Shown: in pieces, positions 9,881-18,358 of the stretch | Numbering within the stretch: position 1 is the first letter of the stretch | Layout: each line of letters opens with the position of its first letter | Assembly: GCA_022843485.1 (NCBI GenBank) | Contig: JALHNM010000006.1 | Location: 62,001 to 126,000, forward strand | Length of the DNA: 64,000 nucleotides | Direction of reading: 5' to 3' | DNA from: Fimbriimonadaceae bacterium | GTDB taxonomy: Bacteria; Armatimonadota; Fimbriimonadia; Fimbriimonadales; Fimbriimonadaceae | Notes under the pieces: generated by a model | Database searches by the model: none | The model's input: the letters and a program-made list of their open reading frames with translations, nothing else | What the model was told of the DNA's origin: nothing | Program-made: the position numbers and the translations under genes

Positions 9881-10228
9881 ATGGGCACCGATATCCCGCT
9901 GGTCTGGTACCTCGTCACCGCCCTGTTCATGTTCGTCATGGGCGGGATCGGCGTCGTGGTCCGGCGTAACCCCGTCGTCGTGTTCATGTGCATCGAACTG
10001 ATGCTCAACGCGACGAACCTGACGTTTTTAGCCTTCGCCCGCTACCAGATCGCGAGCGCCCAGACCCCCGAAGCGGCCCTGCAAGCCGCCATGAGCGGCC
10101 AGATGATGGTCATCTTCGTCATGGCCGTCGCCGCCGCCGAAGTCGCGGTCGGGCTCGGCATTATCATGGCGATCTTCCGACTCAAGAACGAAGCCGGCCT
10201 GGACGATATGAGCACGATGCGAGGATGA
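9881..10228 (+). CDS. nuoK: NADH-quinone oxidoreductase subunit K
   Basis: A 115-residue, three-helix antiporter-like subunit of complex I. The conserved Glu in MCIELMLNATNLTFLAF (Glu39) and the second membrane Glu (Glu87, AAAEVAVGLGI) needed for proton transfer are both present. The N-terminus is slightly longer than in Escherichia coli. A 97-base gap with two palindromes separates it from nuoL. Confidence 0.93.
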   Translation: MGTDIPLVWYLVTALFMFVMGGIGVVVRRNPVVVFMCIELMLNATNLTFLAFARYQIASAQTPEAALQAAMSGQMMVIFVMAVAAAEVAVGLGIIMAIFRLKNEAGLDDMSTMRG

Positions 10229-10325
10229 GGGGATTGCGGATTGCGGATTGCGGAGCGCGCCGGAACGCGGGCTGTCGAGCCCGCACCCCGGTCCGCGGCC
10301 TTCTAGGCCGCAGGGGTGAAGGGCG
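10229..10325. repeat. Intergenic palindromic element, nuoK-nuoL gap
   Basis: Three tandem GGATTGC units open the gap. Two hairpins follow: GCGGGCT-GTCG-AGCCCGC (10267-10284) and GCGGCC-TTCTA-GGCCGC (10295-10311). The TTCTA loop recurs, as TTCTA/TTCCA or the complement, in other gaps of the window. The hairpins sit inside an otherwise continuous operon and lack a T-run, so they are unlikely to be full terminators. Confidence 0.7.
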
Positions 10326-12524
10326 ATGACCGGCCCCTTCGCCAACGTCTGGCTCATCGTCGCCCTGCCTCTGATCGGGTTCCTCGTCCAGGCCTTGCTG
10401 GGCGGGAAGGTCGTCCAGACGCTCGGGCCCCGGTTCGGCCGGCCCGCGATGGGGGCGCTCGCCGTGCTCCCGATCGCCGCCGCGTTCGCGGTCGGGCTCG
10501 ACCTCACGATCAAGCTCGCCCAACTCCCACCCGAGTCGCGCACGGCCGTCGTCACGCTCTTCGACTGGATCACCCTCCAGAGCGTCAACGTCCCCTTTGA
10601 GCTCCGCGTCGACACGCTGTCGATGACGATGGTGCTCATCATCACCGGGATCGGCGCCCTCATCCACCTGTACGCCACCGGCTATATGGCCGAGGAGCGT
10701 GACTACACCCGGTTCTTCACCTACCTCAACCTGTTCGTGGCGGCGATGCTCGTGCTCGTCCTCGGGAACAACCTGGTGCTCACCTTCATCGGGTGGGAGG
10801 GGGTCGGGCTCTGCTCCTACCTGCTCATCGGCTTTTGGTACAAGGACGTCGCCAACTCGAAGGCGGCGAACAAGGCGTTCATCGTCAACCGCATCGGCGA
10901 CTGGGGCTTCACCCTCGGCATCTTCGGCATCGTGGTCCTCATGGCCGCGAACAAGGACTCCTTGGGGATCACCGACGCCCGGTGGATGAGCTTCGACGTC
11001 ATACTGCCCTACGCTAAAGACCTGCTCGCGATGTACCCGGGCTGGGCGACGGCCGTGGCCGTCCTCCTGTTCATAGGGGCGATGGGCAAGTCCGCCCAGT
11101 ACCCGCTCGCGATCTGGCTGCCGGACGCCATGGCCGGCCCCACGCCCGTCTCGGCCCTCATCCACGCCGCGACGATGGTCACGTCCGGCATCTACCTCCT
11201 CACCCGGATGAGCGAGTGGTTCCTCGCCTCGCCCGTCGCGATGGCGATCGTGGCCGGGGTCGGGGCGCTCACCGCTCTCATCGGCGCCGCCACCGCCTTC
11301 GGCCAGACGGACATCAAGAAGGTGCTCGCCTTCTCGACCGTGTCCCAGCTCGGATACATGTTCATCGGCTGCGGGGTCGGGGCCTTCTACGCGGGCATGT
11401 TCCACGTGCTGACCCACGCGTTCTTCAAGGCTCTCCTCTTCCTCGGCTCGGGCGCCGTTATCCACGCCATGGCCCACAACCAGGACATGCGCAACTACGG
11501 GAACCTCCAGCGCTACCTGCCGATCACCTTTGCCACCATGGGGATCGGCTGGGCCGCCATCGCGGGTATCCCGTTCCTGTTCGCGGGCTTCTGGTCGAAG
11601 GAGGCCATCCTCGGCCCCGCCGTCAACCAGACCGAGGCGGTCATGCTCGGTCCGCTCAGCGTCGGCCAGTGGGCGGGCTGGGTCGGGTTCCTCGTCGCCG
11701 CCATGACGGCCTGCTACATGACCCGCATGATGGCCCTCACCTTCGGCAGCGGGCCCGAACGGTGGCGCCTCCTCCCCGCCCACTCGGGTCATGACGACCA
11801 CCACGGCCACGACGCGCACGGTCACGACCACGGCCACGACCACCACGAGGCCCACGCCGACGAGCACGGCTACTTCATGACCGACGCCGAGCTCGAGGCC
11901 GCCCACGCCGCCGAGCCCCACGAGCACCACCACGAGCTGGACGCCCACCACAAGCCGCACGAGGTGCCCGTCACGATGTGGCTGCCGCTCGCCGTGCTCG
12001 CCGTCTTCTCGCTCGGCTGGGTCGGGGCGCTGCTCTACGAGAACTCCGCGTGGAAGCTCAAGTACTGGCTCTTCCCCGCCGCCAAGAAGGCGGCGGAACA
12101 CGCCCACGATGGCCCGGTGGCGACTTGGATGCTCATCGCCCTCTCGTTCGCCACGTCCCTCGGCGGGATCGCCCTCGGGCTCTGGCTCTACTGGAGGCGC
12201 CTCCCCGATTGGGAGGGCTGGGACCTCTCGAAGTGGAACCCCCTGCAGAAGGCCAGCCAGCGCCAGTTCGGTATCGACGAGGTGCTGGGCGACGGCTCGG
12301 TGAAGGCGGGCGCGGCGGTGGGGAGCGTGACCTGGGCGTTCGACCGCTGGGTCGTCGACGGTCTCGTCAACCTCGTCGGGGGGCTCGGGCGGCTGTTCGG
12401 CGGGGTCGTGCGCAAGGCCCAGTCCGGCTATGTCCGTGGCTACGCCCTGCTCATGGAGATCGGCGTCGTCGCCATCGTGGGCTACCTGCTCTATCAGATC
12501 GTGAGCGCGGGGGGTGCCCGGTGA
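10326..12524 (+). CDS. nuoL: NADH-quinone oxidoreductase subunit L with His-rich loop
   Basis: Largest antiporter-like proton-pumping subunit, 732 residues against about 613 in Escherichia coli. The key Glu lies in FIGWEGVGLCSYLLIGFWY (Glu158), and KSAQYPLAIWLPDAMAGPTP and FSTVSQLGYM are typical. Residues 486-545 are an insert between membrane helices with 21 His in 60 residues, rich in HGHD and HDHH units. That recalls metal-binding loops of cation transporters and is not a standard NuoL feature as far as I know. A C-terminal lateral helix follows (RQFGIDEVLGDG region). Confidence 0.93.
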   Translation: MTGPFANVWLIVALPLIGFLVQALLGGKVVQTLGPRFGRPAMGALAVLPIAAAFAVGLDLTIKLAQLPPESRTAVVTLFDWITLQSVNVPFELRVDTLSMTMVLIITGIGALIHLYATGYMAEERDYTRFFTYLNLFVAAMLVLVLGNNLVLTFIGWEGVGLCSYLLIGFWYKDVANSKAANKAFIVNRIGDWGFTLGIFGIVVLMAANKDSLGITDARWMSFDVILPYAKDLLAMYPGWATAVAVLLFIGAMGKSAQYPLAIWLPDAMAGPTPVSALIHAATMVTSGIYLLTRMSEWFLASPVAMAIVAGVGALTALIGAATAFGQTDIKKVLAFSTVSQLGYMFIGCGVGAFYAGMFHVLTHAFFKALLFLGSGAVIHAMAHNQDMRNYGNLQRYLPITFATMGIGWAAIAGIPFLFAGFWSKEAILGPAVNQTEAVMLGPLSVGQWAGWVGFLVAAMTACYMTRMMALTFGSGPERWRLLPAHSGHDDHHGHDAHGHDHGHDHHEAHADEHGYFMTDAELEAAHAAEPHEHHHELDAHHKPHEVPVTMWLPLAVLAVFSLGWVGALLYENSAWKLKYWLFPAAKKAAEHAHDGPVATWMLIALSFATSLGGIALGLWLYWRRLPDWEGWDLSKWNPLQKASQRQFGIDEVLGDGSVKAGAAVGSVTWAFDRWVVDGLVNLVGGLGRLFGGVVRKAQSGYVRGYALLMEIGVVAIVGYLLYQIVSAGGAR

Positions 12525-12600
12525 CGTGGCACCGCCTTCCAGGCTTCCAGCCTGGGGTCCGACCGCACGGCCAGAACACCCCTGAGGAGGCCCCCACCCG
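12525..12600. repeat. Intergenic palindromic element, nuoL-nuoM gap
   Basis: The hairpin CCAGGC-TTCCA-GCCTGG (12539-12555) has the same loop class as the element in the nuoK-nuoL gap. A strong ribosome binding site, GAGGAGG (about 12584-12590), then serves nuoM. Confidence 0.65.
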
Positions 12601-14355
12601 ATGAACATCGAACCCACCGGCTTCGGGATCCTGACGCTCCTGCTCGCCGTGCCCCTCCTCGGGGCGGTGATGCTCGCCCTGATCCCGAACCAGTTCGAGA
12701 AGGCCATCAAGGGCGGGGCGATGATCGTGAGCCTCCTCACGTTCGGAGTGAGCCTGGCCGTGCTCGGCCGGTTCGACGGCGGCACCTACCATATGCAGAT
12801 GGTCGAGGCCATGCCGTGGATCAACCAGTTCGGAATCCACTACCGCCTCGGGATCGACGGCGTCAGCCTCTGGCTCGTCCTCCTCACGACGTTCCTCAAC
12901 GTCATCGCCGTCTGGTTCAGCTTCACCGTCACGAAACGGGTCAAGACCTACTTCGTGATGACCCTCATCCTGCTCTCGGCGATGCTCGGGGTGTTCCTGA
13001 GCCTCGACCTGATCCTCTTCTACACGTTCTTCGAGGCCAGCCTCATCCCGATGGCGGTCATGATCTGGGTCTGGGGGGGCGAGAACCGCAACTACGCCGC
13101 GGTCAAGTTCTTCGTCTACACCTTCCTCGCCTCGATCTTCATGCTCGTCGGCATGGTGGCCCTGGCCCAGCAACACGCGGCCGTGACGGGCACGCTCACG
13201 TTCGACCTCGTCGCCCTCCAAGCCGCCTCCGCAAACGGCAGCCTCTGGGCGGGGGCGATGCAACTCCAGACCCTCCTCTTCTGGGCGTTCGCTTTGGCCT
13301 TCATGGTCAAGTGCCCGATGTTCCCGTTCCACACGTGGCTGCCCGACGCCCACACTGAGGCGCCGACCGCGGGCTCGGTCATCCTAGCGGGCGTCCTGCT
13401 CAAGATGGGCACGTTCGGGTTCCTGCGCCTCTGCCTCCCCCTCTTCCCCGAAGCCACCCAGGCCGCCGTGCCCTGGATCATGGGTCTGGCCGTGGCGGGG
13501 ATCATTTACGGGGCCGTGGTGGCCGCCGTACAGCCGGACGTCAAGAAGCTCGTGGCCTACTCCTCGGTGGCGCACATGGGGTTCGTCATGCTCGGGATCT
13601 TCTCGCTCAACCAGACCGGGATGATGGGCGGGGCGTACCAGCAGCTGAACCACGGCATCTCGACCGGCGCGCTGTTCCTCATGATCGGGCTGCTCTACGA
13701 GCGCACCCACACCCGCATGTTCAAGGACATGGGCGGCCTCAAGGCGAGGATGCCGGTCTACTCGACCTTGTTCCTCATCACGATGCTCTCCTCCGTCGGG
13801 CTTCCCGGGCTCAACGGGTTCGTAGGCGAGTTCCTCGCCCTTATGGGCGCGTTCGAGGCGGCCGCCACTGGACAGTTCGGGCTCACGCTCGCCTTCCCGT
13901 TCATCGCCGCCGTCGGCGTGATCCTCGCCGCCGTCTACCTGCTCTGGATGTTCCAGAAGATGTTCTACGGCCCGGTCACGAACCCGATGCTCGAGCGGAT
14001 CAAGGACATCAAGCCCGCCGAGGTCGCCATGGTCCTGGCCCTCGTCGCGTTCATGTTCTGGGGCGGGCTCTACCCGAACACGTTCCTGCACCCGATGGAG
14101 AAGGCGGTCGGGGCCGTGCGGATGATGGCGGTCAACCCGCCCGGCGAACGCCCGACCTGGCAGGACACGTCGCTCGAGATCGACCGCGACGGCTCGCTCG
14201 TGCGGGTCGCCCCGCGCCCGTTCGGGACCGCGACGGGCGAGTACACCGTGCTCGGCCAAGTCGCCCCGCCCCGGTTCCATAACCCGCTGCCGCCGCAGTC
14301 GACGCCGAGGCCAGCCGAGGCGAGCCTGGCGCCGACCCCGCTCGCCTCTCGATGA
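12601..14355 (+). CDS. nuoM: NADH-quinone oxidoreductase subunit M
   Basis: Second antiporter-like subunit of the membrane arm, 584 residues. Conserved parts are FYTFFEASLIPMAVMIWVWG with the proton-path Glu145, FPFHTWLPDAHTEAPTAGS, and the KKLVAYSSVAHMGFV helix. The C-terminal 75 residues after the last helix are soluble and Pro/Arg-rich, longer than usual. nuoN would normally follow, but an unrelated gene does, so the complex must be completed from elsewhere in the genome. Confidence 0.93.
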   Translation: MNIEPTGFGILTLLLAVPLLGAVMLALIPNQFEKAIKGGAMIVSLLTFGVSLAVLGRFDGGTYHMQMVEAMPWINQFGIHYRLGIDGVSLWLVLLTTFLNVIAVWFSFTVTKRVKTYFVMTLILLSAMLGVFLSLDLILFYTFFEASLIPMAVMIWVWGGENRNYAAVKFFVYTFLASIFMLVGMVALAQQHAAVTGTLTFDLVALQAASANGSLWAGAMQLQTLLFWAFALAFMVKCPMFPFHTWLPDAHTEAPTAGSVILAGVLLKMGTFGFLRLCLPLFPEATQAAVPWIMGLAVAGIIYGAVVAAVQPDVKKLVAYSSVAHMGFVMLGIFSLNQTGMMGGAYQQLNHGISTGALFLMIGLLYERTHTRMFKDMGGLKARMPVYSTLFLITMLSSVGLPGLNGFVGEFLALMGAFEAAATGQFGLTLAFPFIAAVGVILAAVYLLWMFQKMFYGPVTNPMLERIKDIKPAEVAMVLALVAFMFWGGLYPNTFLHPMEKAVGAVRMMAVNPPGERPTWQDTSLEIDRDGSLVRVAPRPFGTATGEYTVLGQVAPPRFHNPLPPQSTPRPAEASLAPTPLASR

Positions 14356-14373
14356 CCACGCACTTTCCCCCCC

Positions 14374-14419
14374 GGAGCGCGACTGCTAGCAGTCGCTCTG
14401 GATTAGGCTGCTTGCAGCC
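14374..14419. repeat. Intergenic palindromic element after nuoM
   Basis: GCGACTGCTAGCAGTCGC (14379-14396) is a perfect palindrome. The spacer TCTGGATTA follows, then GGCTGC-TT-GCAGCC (14406-14419). The reverse complement of 28457-28497 has the same plan: palindrome, TCTGGATT, then a CTGCTTGCAG stem. Confidence 0.7.
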
Positions 14420-14443
14420 AAGACCCAAGGAGCCCAGCCCGAG

Positions 14444-15052
14444 ATGAAGGGCCGCGAGGCCCTCGTGGCCATCGCGCGGGGCGGCCAAGCCCCGCGGCAA
14501 CCAGTGATCGCCTTCGGCCCCCACCCGGACGCCGACGGCGTGGTCGTGCCCCTCGCCCAGCTCGCCGAAGCCCTCGCCGAGCACGAGGGGGCCGCCGTGC
14601 TCGTGCGCGTCGATTCCCCCCTCACCCGCGCCCTGGGCCGGGAGCTCGGCCTCACCCAGACCCTCCACGACGACCCCCCTACCGGCGAGGCCCAGCTCAG
14701 TGCCCTCGTCGAAGAGGCCCGCGAGGAGGCCCAGGCGGCCCTCGACCGTGGCGCGGACGGGATCGCCTACTGGCTCGACGGCGCCTACCCCGCCGCTACG
14801 ACGCCGATGGAGTACGGCGGCCACTACCTGGAGCTGGACCGGGGACTCCTTGACGCCTTCGCCGAGGCCCGGTTCAACCTGGTCTTCGTCGAGGGGCTGG
14901 TCGAGCCGTACCTCGACTTCGTGAGCGACCTCCCCGCCCACGCCTTCGGGTGGCGGGCCGAAGCCGCACCCCCCGCCGCCGTCCGCCCCCTCCGCCCCGG
15001 CCCCCTCGCCACCACCGGCGACGGGGCCGACATACTCCTGGTCGGGCTCTAG
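14444..15052 (+). CDS. Uroporphyrinogen decarboxylase-like protein, short form
   Basis: 202 residues. The opening (GREALVAIARGGQAPRQPV) and the stretch DGIAYWLDGAYPA..PMEYGGHYLELD resemble the UroD/methyltransferase superfamily, in which such a segment lines the active site. True UroD enzymes have about 340 residues, so much of the barrel is missing. It could be a divergent family member or a shrunken relic. It starts 88 bases after nuoM, with AAGGAG upstream, so it may be co-transcribed. The function is not assigned. Confidence 0.6.
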   Translation: MKGREALVAIARGGQAPRQPVIAFGPHPDADGVVVPLAQLAEALAEHEGAAVLVRVDSPLTRALGRELGLTQTLHDDPPTGEAQLSALVEEAREEAQAALDRGADGIAYWLDGAYPAATTPMEYGGHYLELDRGLLDAFAEARFNLVFVEGLVEPYLDFVSDLPAHAFGWRAEAAPPAAVRPLRPGPLATTGDGADILLVGL

Positions 15053-15061
15053 CCCCCGACC

Positions 15062-16546
15062 CTACGGCGAGACGTACTCGAAGTGCGTCCCCTCGAGCGT
15101 CACCGAGTAGCCCCCCGGTAGCGGCGAGGCGGGCCAGACGTGGAGGCGGGCCTGCACCGAGCCGTCGAGGCCGAGGAACCGCGCCACCCGGCCCCGCGCC
15201 ACCGACTCCACCGTGCGGGCCTTCGGGCCGAGCTCGAGGAGGCGGGCCGGGCGCTCGTCCCAGGTGCCGGTCGTGGGGTCGAACAGCTCCACCCGCACCC
15301 AGTACCGGCCCGGCCGGTCCGTGGTCACCCGGGCTTCGGCCCAGAGGTTCGTCGGCACCGGACCCACCGACCCGCCGAACGCGAGCGACACGGAGCCCGA
15401 CGCCCCCGGCGAGGCCACCACCGAAGCCCCCTCCCGAGCGGCCCGCCCAGAGTCGGCCCGCACCCAAGCCATCGGTGACGAGCCTGTATACGGGGTGAGC
15501 AGGATCGCCCGCCACACTCCGTCCGGGCCCGGGGCCGCCCCCACAAGCTCGCCCTTGTTGTTGATCGCTTTGAGGACTTCGATCTTCCAGCCCCGTGCGG
15601 ACTCGTCCAGAAGGTCTCGAAGGAGCACCGTCCCCGTGGGCTCCGACCACAACGCGGTCCCGACGAAGGGACCGTTGACCCCGAGGAGGGCCTGGCCGAC
15701 GTCGTTGACCGCGTTGGAGCCGAACGAGGTCACGCCGGGCGGCATCCCCAAGAAGAAGAGGCCCCGGTCCCGCGTCCACCCGACCGCCTCGTCGTTCCGG
15801 GCACGACGGAGGTGGCCCACCACGAGGCCGTCGTCGTTCACGTCGATGAAGGCGAGAACGTCCCACCCCGCCAGAGGGAGCACGTCTGTGAACCCCTGCC
15901 CCCGGGTCCAGACGAACGAGTACCAGCGAGGGGGAGCCCCGGAAGAGCGCGTGACCTGTCCCACGATGTCCCCACGTCGGTTGACCCCGAAGCCCTGGGA
16001 GGAGTACGGCTCGTAATGCCCATCGAAGAACGTGTACCCTCGGTCGGGCTCGTACAGGATCACCCCTGAGAGGTGGCGATCAAAAGTCTCAACCGTCCGC
16101 AGCCCAGTGATGCGGCCGTCACCCGAAGCCGAGTTCCCGAAGCACCGGTGTCGTTCGAACCGCAAGAGGAACCGGGTTCCCTCTGGCTCAATCCATCGGT
16201 ACAGACGGTCGAAGGCCCCGTTGAACGGGCGGGCGTTCCCGAGCACGGCCCCGTCGTCCGTGACGGCGATCGGTCGAGCGCTATGGATCACGCTCTGACC
16301 GCCAAACGGGATCGAGCGGGATCCCAGATCGGCGTCCCAGACCCAAGGGCGCCCCCCAGTTCCCCGGTGCCCAGCGACTCTGGTCGAATCGTTCAACGCG
16401 GTACCGACCGTCTGGCTCTGGGTCGGCGGCTCTGGCCCGACGACTACGAGGCGGTACCGCACGGCCTCCGCTGGCGCGAGGGCGAGGAGGACGACCGCGA
16501 GGGCCGTGGAACTCCTTCCGAGCGAGGGCCGCCCGCTCACTGTCAT
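15062..16546 (-). CDS. Secreted HAF-type repeat protein (downstream gene of cassette 1)
   Basis: 494 residues from ATG 16546, which overlaps the stop of the upstream gene (ATGA). Signal peptide to about residue 29 (LALAPAEA). HAF-like repeats of the type (A/V)NxxGxxVG recur: ALNDSTRVAG, GVNRRGDIVG, DVNDDGLVVG, AVNDVGQALL and AINNKGELVG. The last 110 residues (PTNLWAEARVTTDRPGRYW, VELFDPTTGTW, VARFLGLDGSVQAR) are the recurring C-terminal domain. The roughly 310 bases at the 3' end are almost identical to those of the paralogue at 22921-24401. Extracellular, role unknown. Confidence 0.8.
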   Translation of the reverse strand: MTVSGRPSLGRSSTALAVVLLALAPAEAVRYRLVVVGPEPPTQSQTVGTALNDSTRVAGHRGTGGRPWVWDADLGSRSIPFGGQSVIHSARPIAVTDDGAVLGNARPFNGAFDRLYRWIEPEGTRFLLRFERHRCFGNSASGDGRITGLRTVETFDRHLSGVILYEPDRGYTFFDGHYEPYSSQGFGVNRRGDIVGQVTRSSGAPPRWYSFVWTRGQGFTDVLPLAGWDVLAFIDVNDDGLVVGHLRRARNDEAVGWTRDRGLFFLGMPPGVTSFGSNAVNDVGQALLGVNGPFVGTALWSEPTGTVLLRDLLDESARGWKIEVLKAINNKGELVGAAPGPDGVWRAILLTPYTGSSPMAWVRADSGRAAREGASVVASPGASGSVSLAFGGSVGPVPTNLWAEARVTTDRPGRYWVRVELFDPTTGTWDERPARLLELGPKARTVESVARGRVARFLGLDGSVQARLHVWPASPLPGGYSVTLEGTHFEYVSP

Positions 16547-18136
16547 TTCTTCACCCAGGACGCCTGGTCGATCGCCACAGCCCACGACGCGTTCGGGTCG
16601 GTGAGGATGAGCGACCTCACTACGACCCGAGCGCGGACGGTCCCCGAGTTCACGTACTGCGAGACGGGCACCCCGTTCGGCGTGCGGCGGTCGTGGGTGC
16701 GGAAGTCGGTGGTGAGGGCAAACTCGGCTGGAGCCCCTGTGCCGTCCACCACCCCATTGTCCCAGGTCGAGGTCTGGAAATTGAAGAGTTCGATGTCGCC
16801 CCGGAACGCCCCTCCGGACGGGGTCCGGACCGTCGCCCGCACCCACAGCTCCGTAGGGACAGCCCCTACAGTCCCGTCGATCTGCACCCGGACGGGGTAT
16901 AGCTGAGTGACCGGGCCGGACTGCCTGGTCACCGTCATCCAATCCGCGTCCGGGTACCGGATCTGGATCTCGTTGCCGATCGGGCTCTCGCCGGTCACGA
17001 CGGTGGCCGAGTCCGGAGCGATTCGGCTGTACTGTTCGCTCACGTCGGTGCTGAACACGAGCCAGCCGTTCGCGCCCGCTCCTGCGAACTGCGGCGGGGT
17101 CTCTTCGAAAAGGTTCGCGTTCGCGATGCCCGAGAGCGTCGCGAACGACAGGTCGGTTCGCGGCTCGACAAGCGCGGCGAAGTCGATTGCGGCCCCACTC
17201 CCCGGCTGGCTCGTGTTCAGCCACAGGTACGGGAACGTTGCGTTACCCGCCACGACGTCACCGCCCGTGTCGAAGTCTGCGACACCCATCTCGACGGTCG
17301 GACCGAAACTGCTGGGGAGGAACACGGGAGTTGACCAGCCGGATCGGTACACGAACACATCAGCCGGGCTCGTCGTGCTAGCTTCCCTGACCCCTGTCAT
17401 CCCGTTCCTGGTGATTCCGGTGACGAACCCGGTCCGGCCCGCCTCCCACCCGGGCAGCACGTTCAGGGTGTACCCAGTGCCTCCCGGCTGCCAGTACGCG
17501 GGGAGCTTGCCCGCCGACCCGTTGACGTAGCCGCCGATCCAGGGATCGAAAGCCGAGTCGCCCGGGGACAACCTCTCAGAGACGCAGAGCGCACGGCCGC
17601 CAAGATCCAGGTCGCCGAGAAGGTTAAAGGAATCAAGTTCTTGAAGCCAGAACGGCTCGTCCCGCCCGTCTTGCCGAATCCACCCCACGATCCGTCCGGG
17701 GTCGCTGATCGCGCGCGCCTCACCGAGCAGGTCCTGATCCGAGCTCAGGAACTGGTAGGAGCCCAGCGGGAACCATTGGGCCGGGGAGAGGACGGTCCGG
17801 CCGTCGCCGTTCGAAAATCCCACCGACACGCCCGCCGCGTTCACGTCGAGAGCCCCGCCGTTGTTCCACCCCGGGGGCATCGGTTCGTTCGCGTTGCTGT
17901 CGAGCTGGTACCTCCCGGCCGCGGAGCGCGGCACGTCGATGGAGTTGAGCAGCCGCAACGCGACGATGGAGGTGTTGCCCATCCGGTACGGAGCAACGCT
18001 GACGTAAGGCTGTGGAACGTTGCTTGCACCCCTAATCTTATAGATGGTTCTCGATTGGGCGAGTACGGGAGCGACGAGGGCGACCACAACGATCGCACAG
18101 AGGATCAGCCTCGGGGGGGGGGGTGATACGGGTCAT
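16543..18136 (-). CDS. Secreted HAF-type protein; signal peptide frame broken at a G11 tract
   Basis: The uninterrupted frame begins at GTG 18087 and covers 514 residues. In-frame codons upstream give a hydrophobic run (LILCAIVVVALVAPVLAQ) that needs a start. ATG 18136 would supply one (MTRITPPP) if the C-tract between had 10 or 13 bases; it has 11. The body has HAF-like units (DVNAAGVSVG, AISDPGRIVG). The C-terminus (VPTELWVRATV, IELFNFQTSTW, DPNASWAVAIDQASWVKK) is the recurring domain. The stop overlaps the start of the next gene as ATGA. The off-by-one tract may be phase variation, a mutation or a sequencing slip. Confidence 0.75.
18113..18123. repeat. Homopolymer tract of 11 G (C on coding strand)
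   Basis: Lies between ATG 18136 and the hydrophobic core of the signal peptide of the minus-strand gene at 16543. Its length sets the reading frame: 10 or 13 would be in frame, and 11 is not. Confidence 0.9.
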
Positions 18137-18358
18137 TGTTGCATTAACTACCTGGACTCCAGGCACTTCTAGTATACGACACGTTTTGTCCTCGCGAGCA
18201 CGATCGACAGCACTTTATCCTCCACTTTGCCTTACCCTCGTCCCCTGACCTTAAGATCCCCCTTCAAGCCTGCCTGGTTTCGAAGGAGCGCCGATCAGGC
18301 GTCGCCCTTATCCTCCCGAATGTCTCAGATCGAGTTAGACCTTGCCCGAATGACAGGG
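18137..18358. other. Gap between dehydrogenase 3' end and HAF gene promoter
   Basis: 222 bases without a gene. On the minus strand, TATACT (18171-18176) could be a -10 box for the HAF pair, but no good -35 was found. CCTGGA-C-TCCAGG (18152-18164) is a small inverted repeat between that box and the start. Nothing else is recognisable. Confidence 0.4.

Noticed and set aside
10229-10325. True terminator between nuoK and nuoL
   Set aside because: The hairpins lack T-runs, belong to a wider repeat family and interrupt a functional operon, so full termination is improbable.
10182-12785. An 867-codon minus-strand open frame opposite nuoL
   Set aside because: The plus strand encodes complete NuoL and the start of NuoM with their motifs; the antisense frame is low-complexity Glu/His/Arg.
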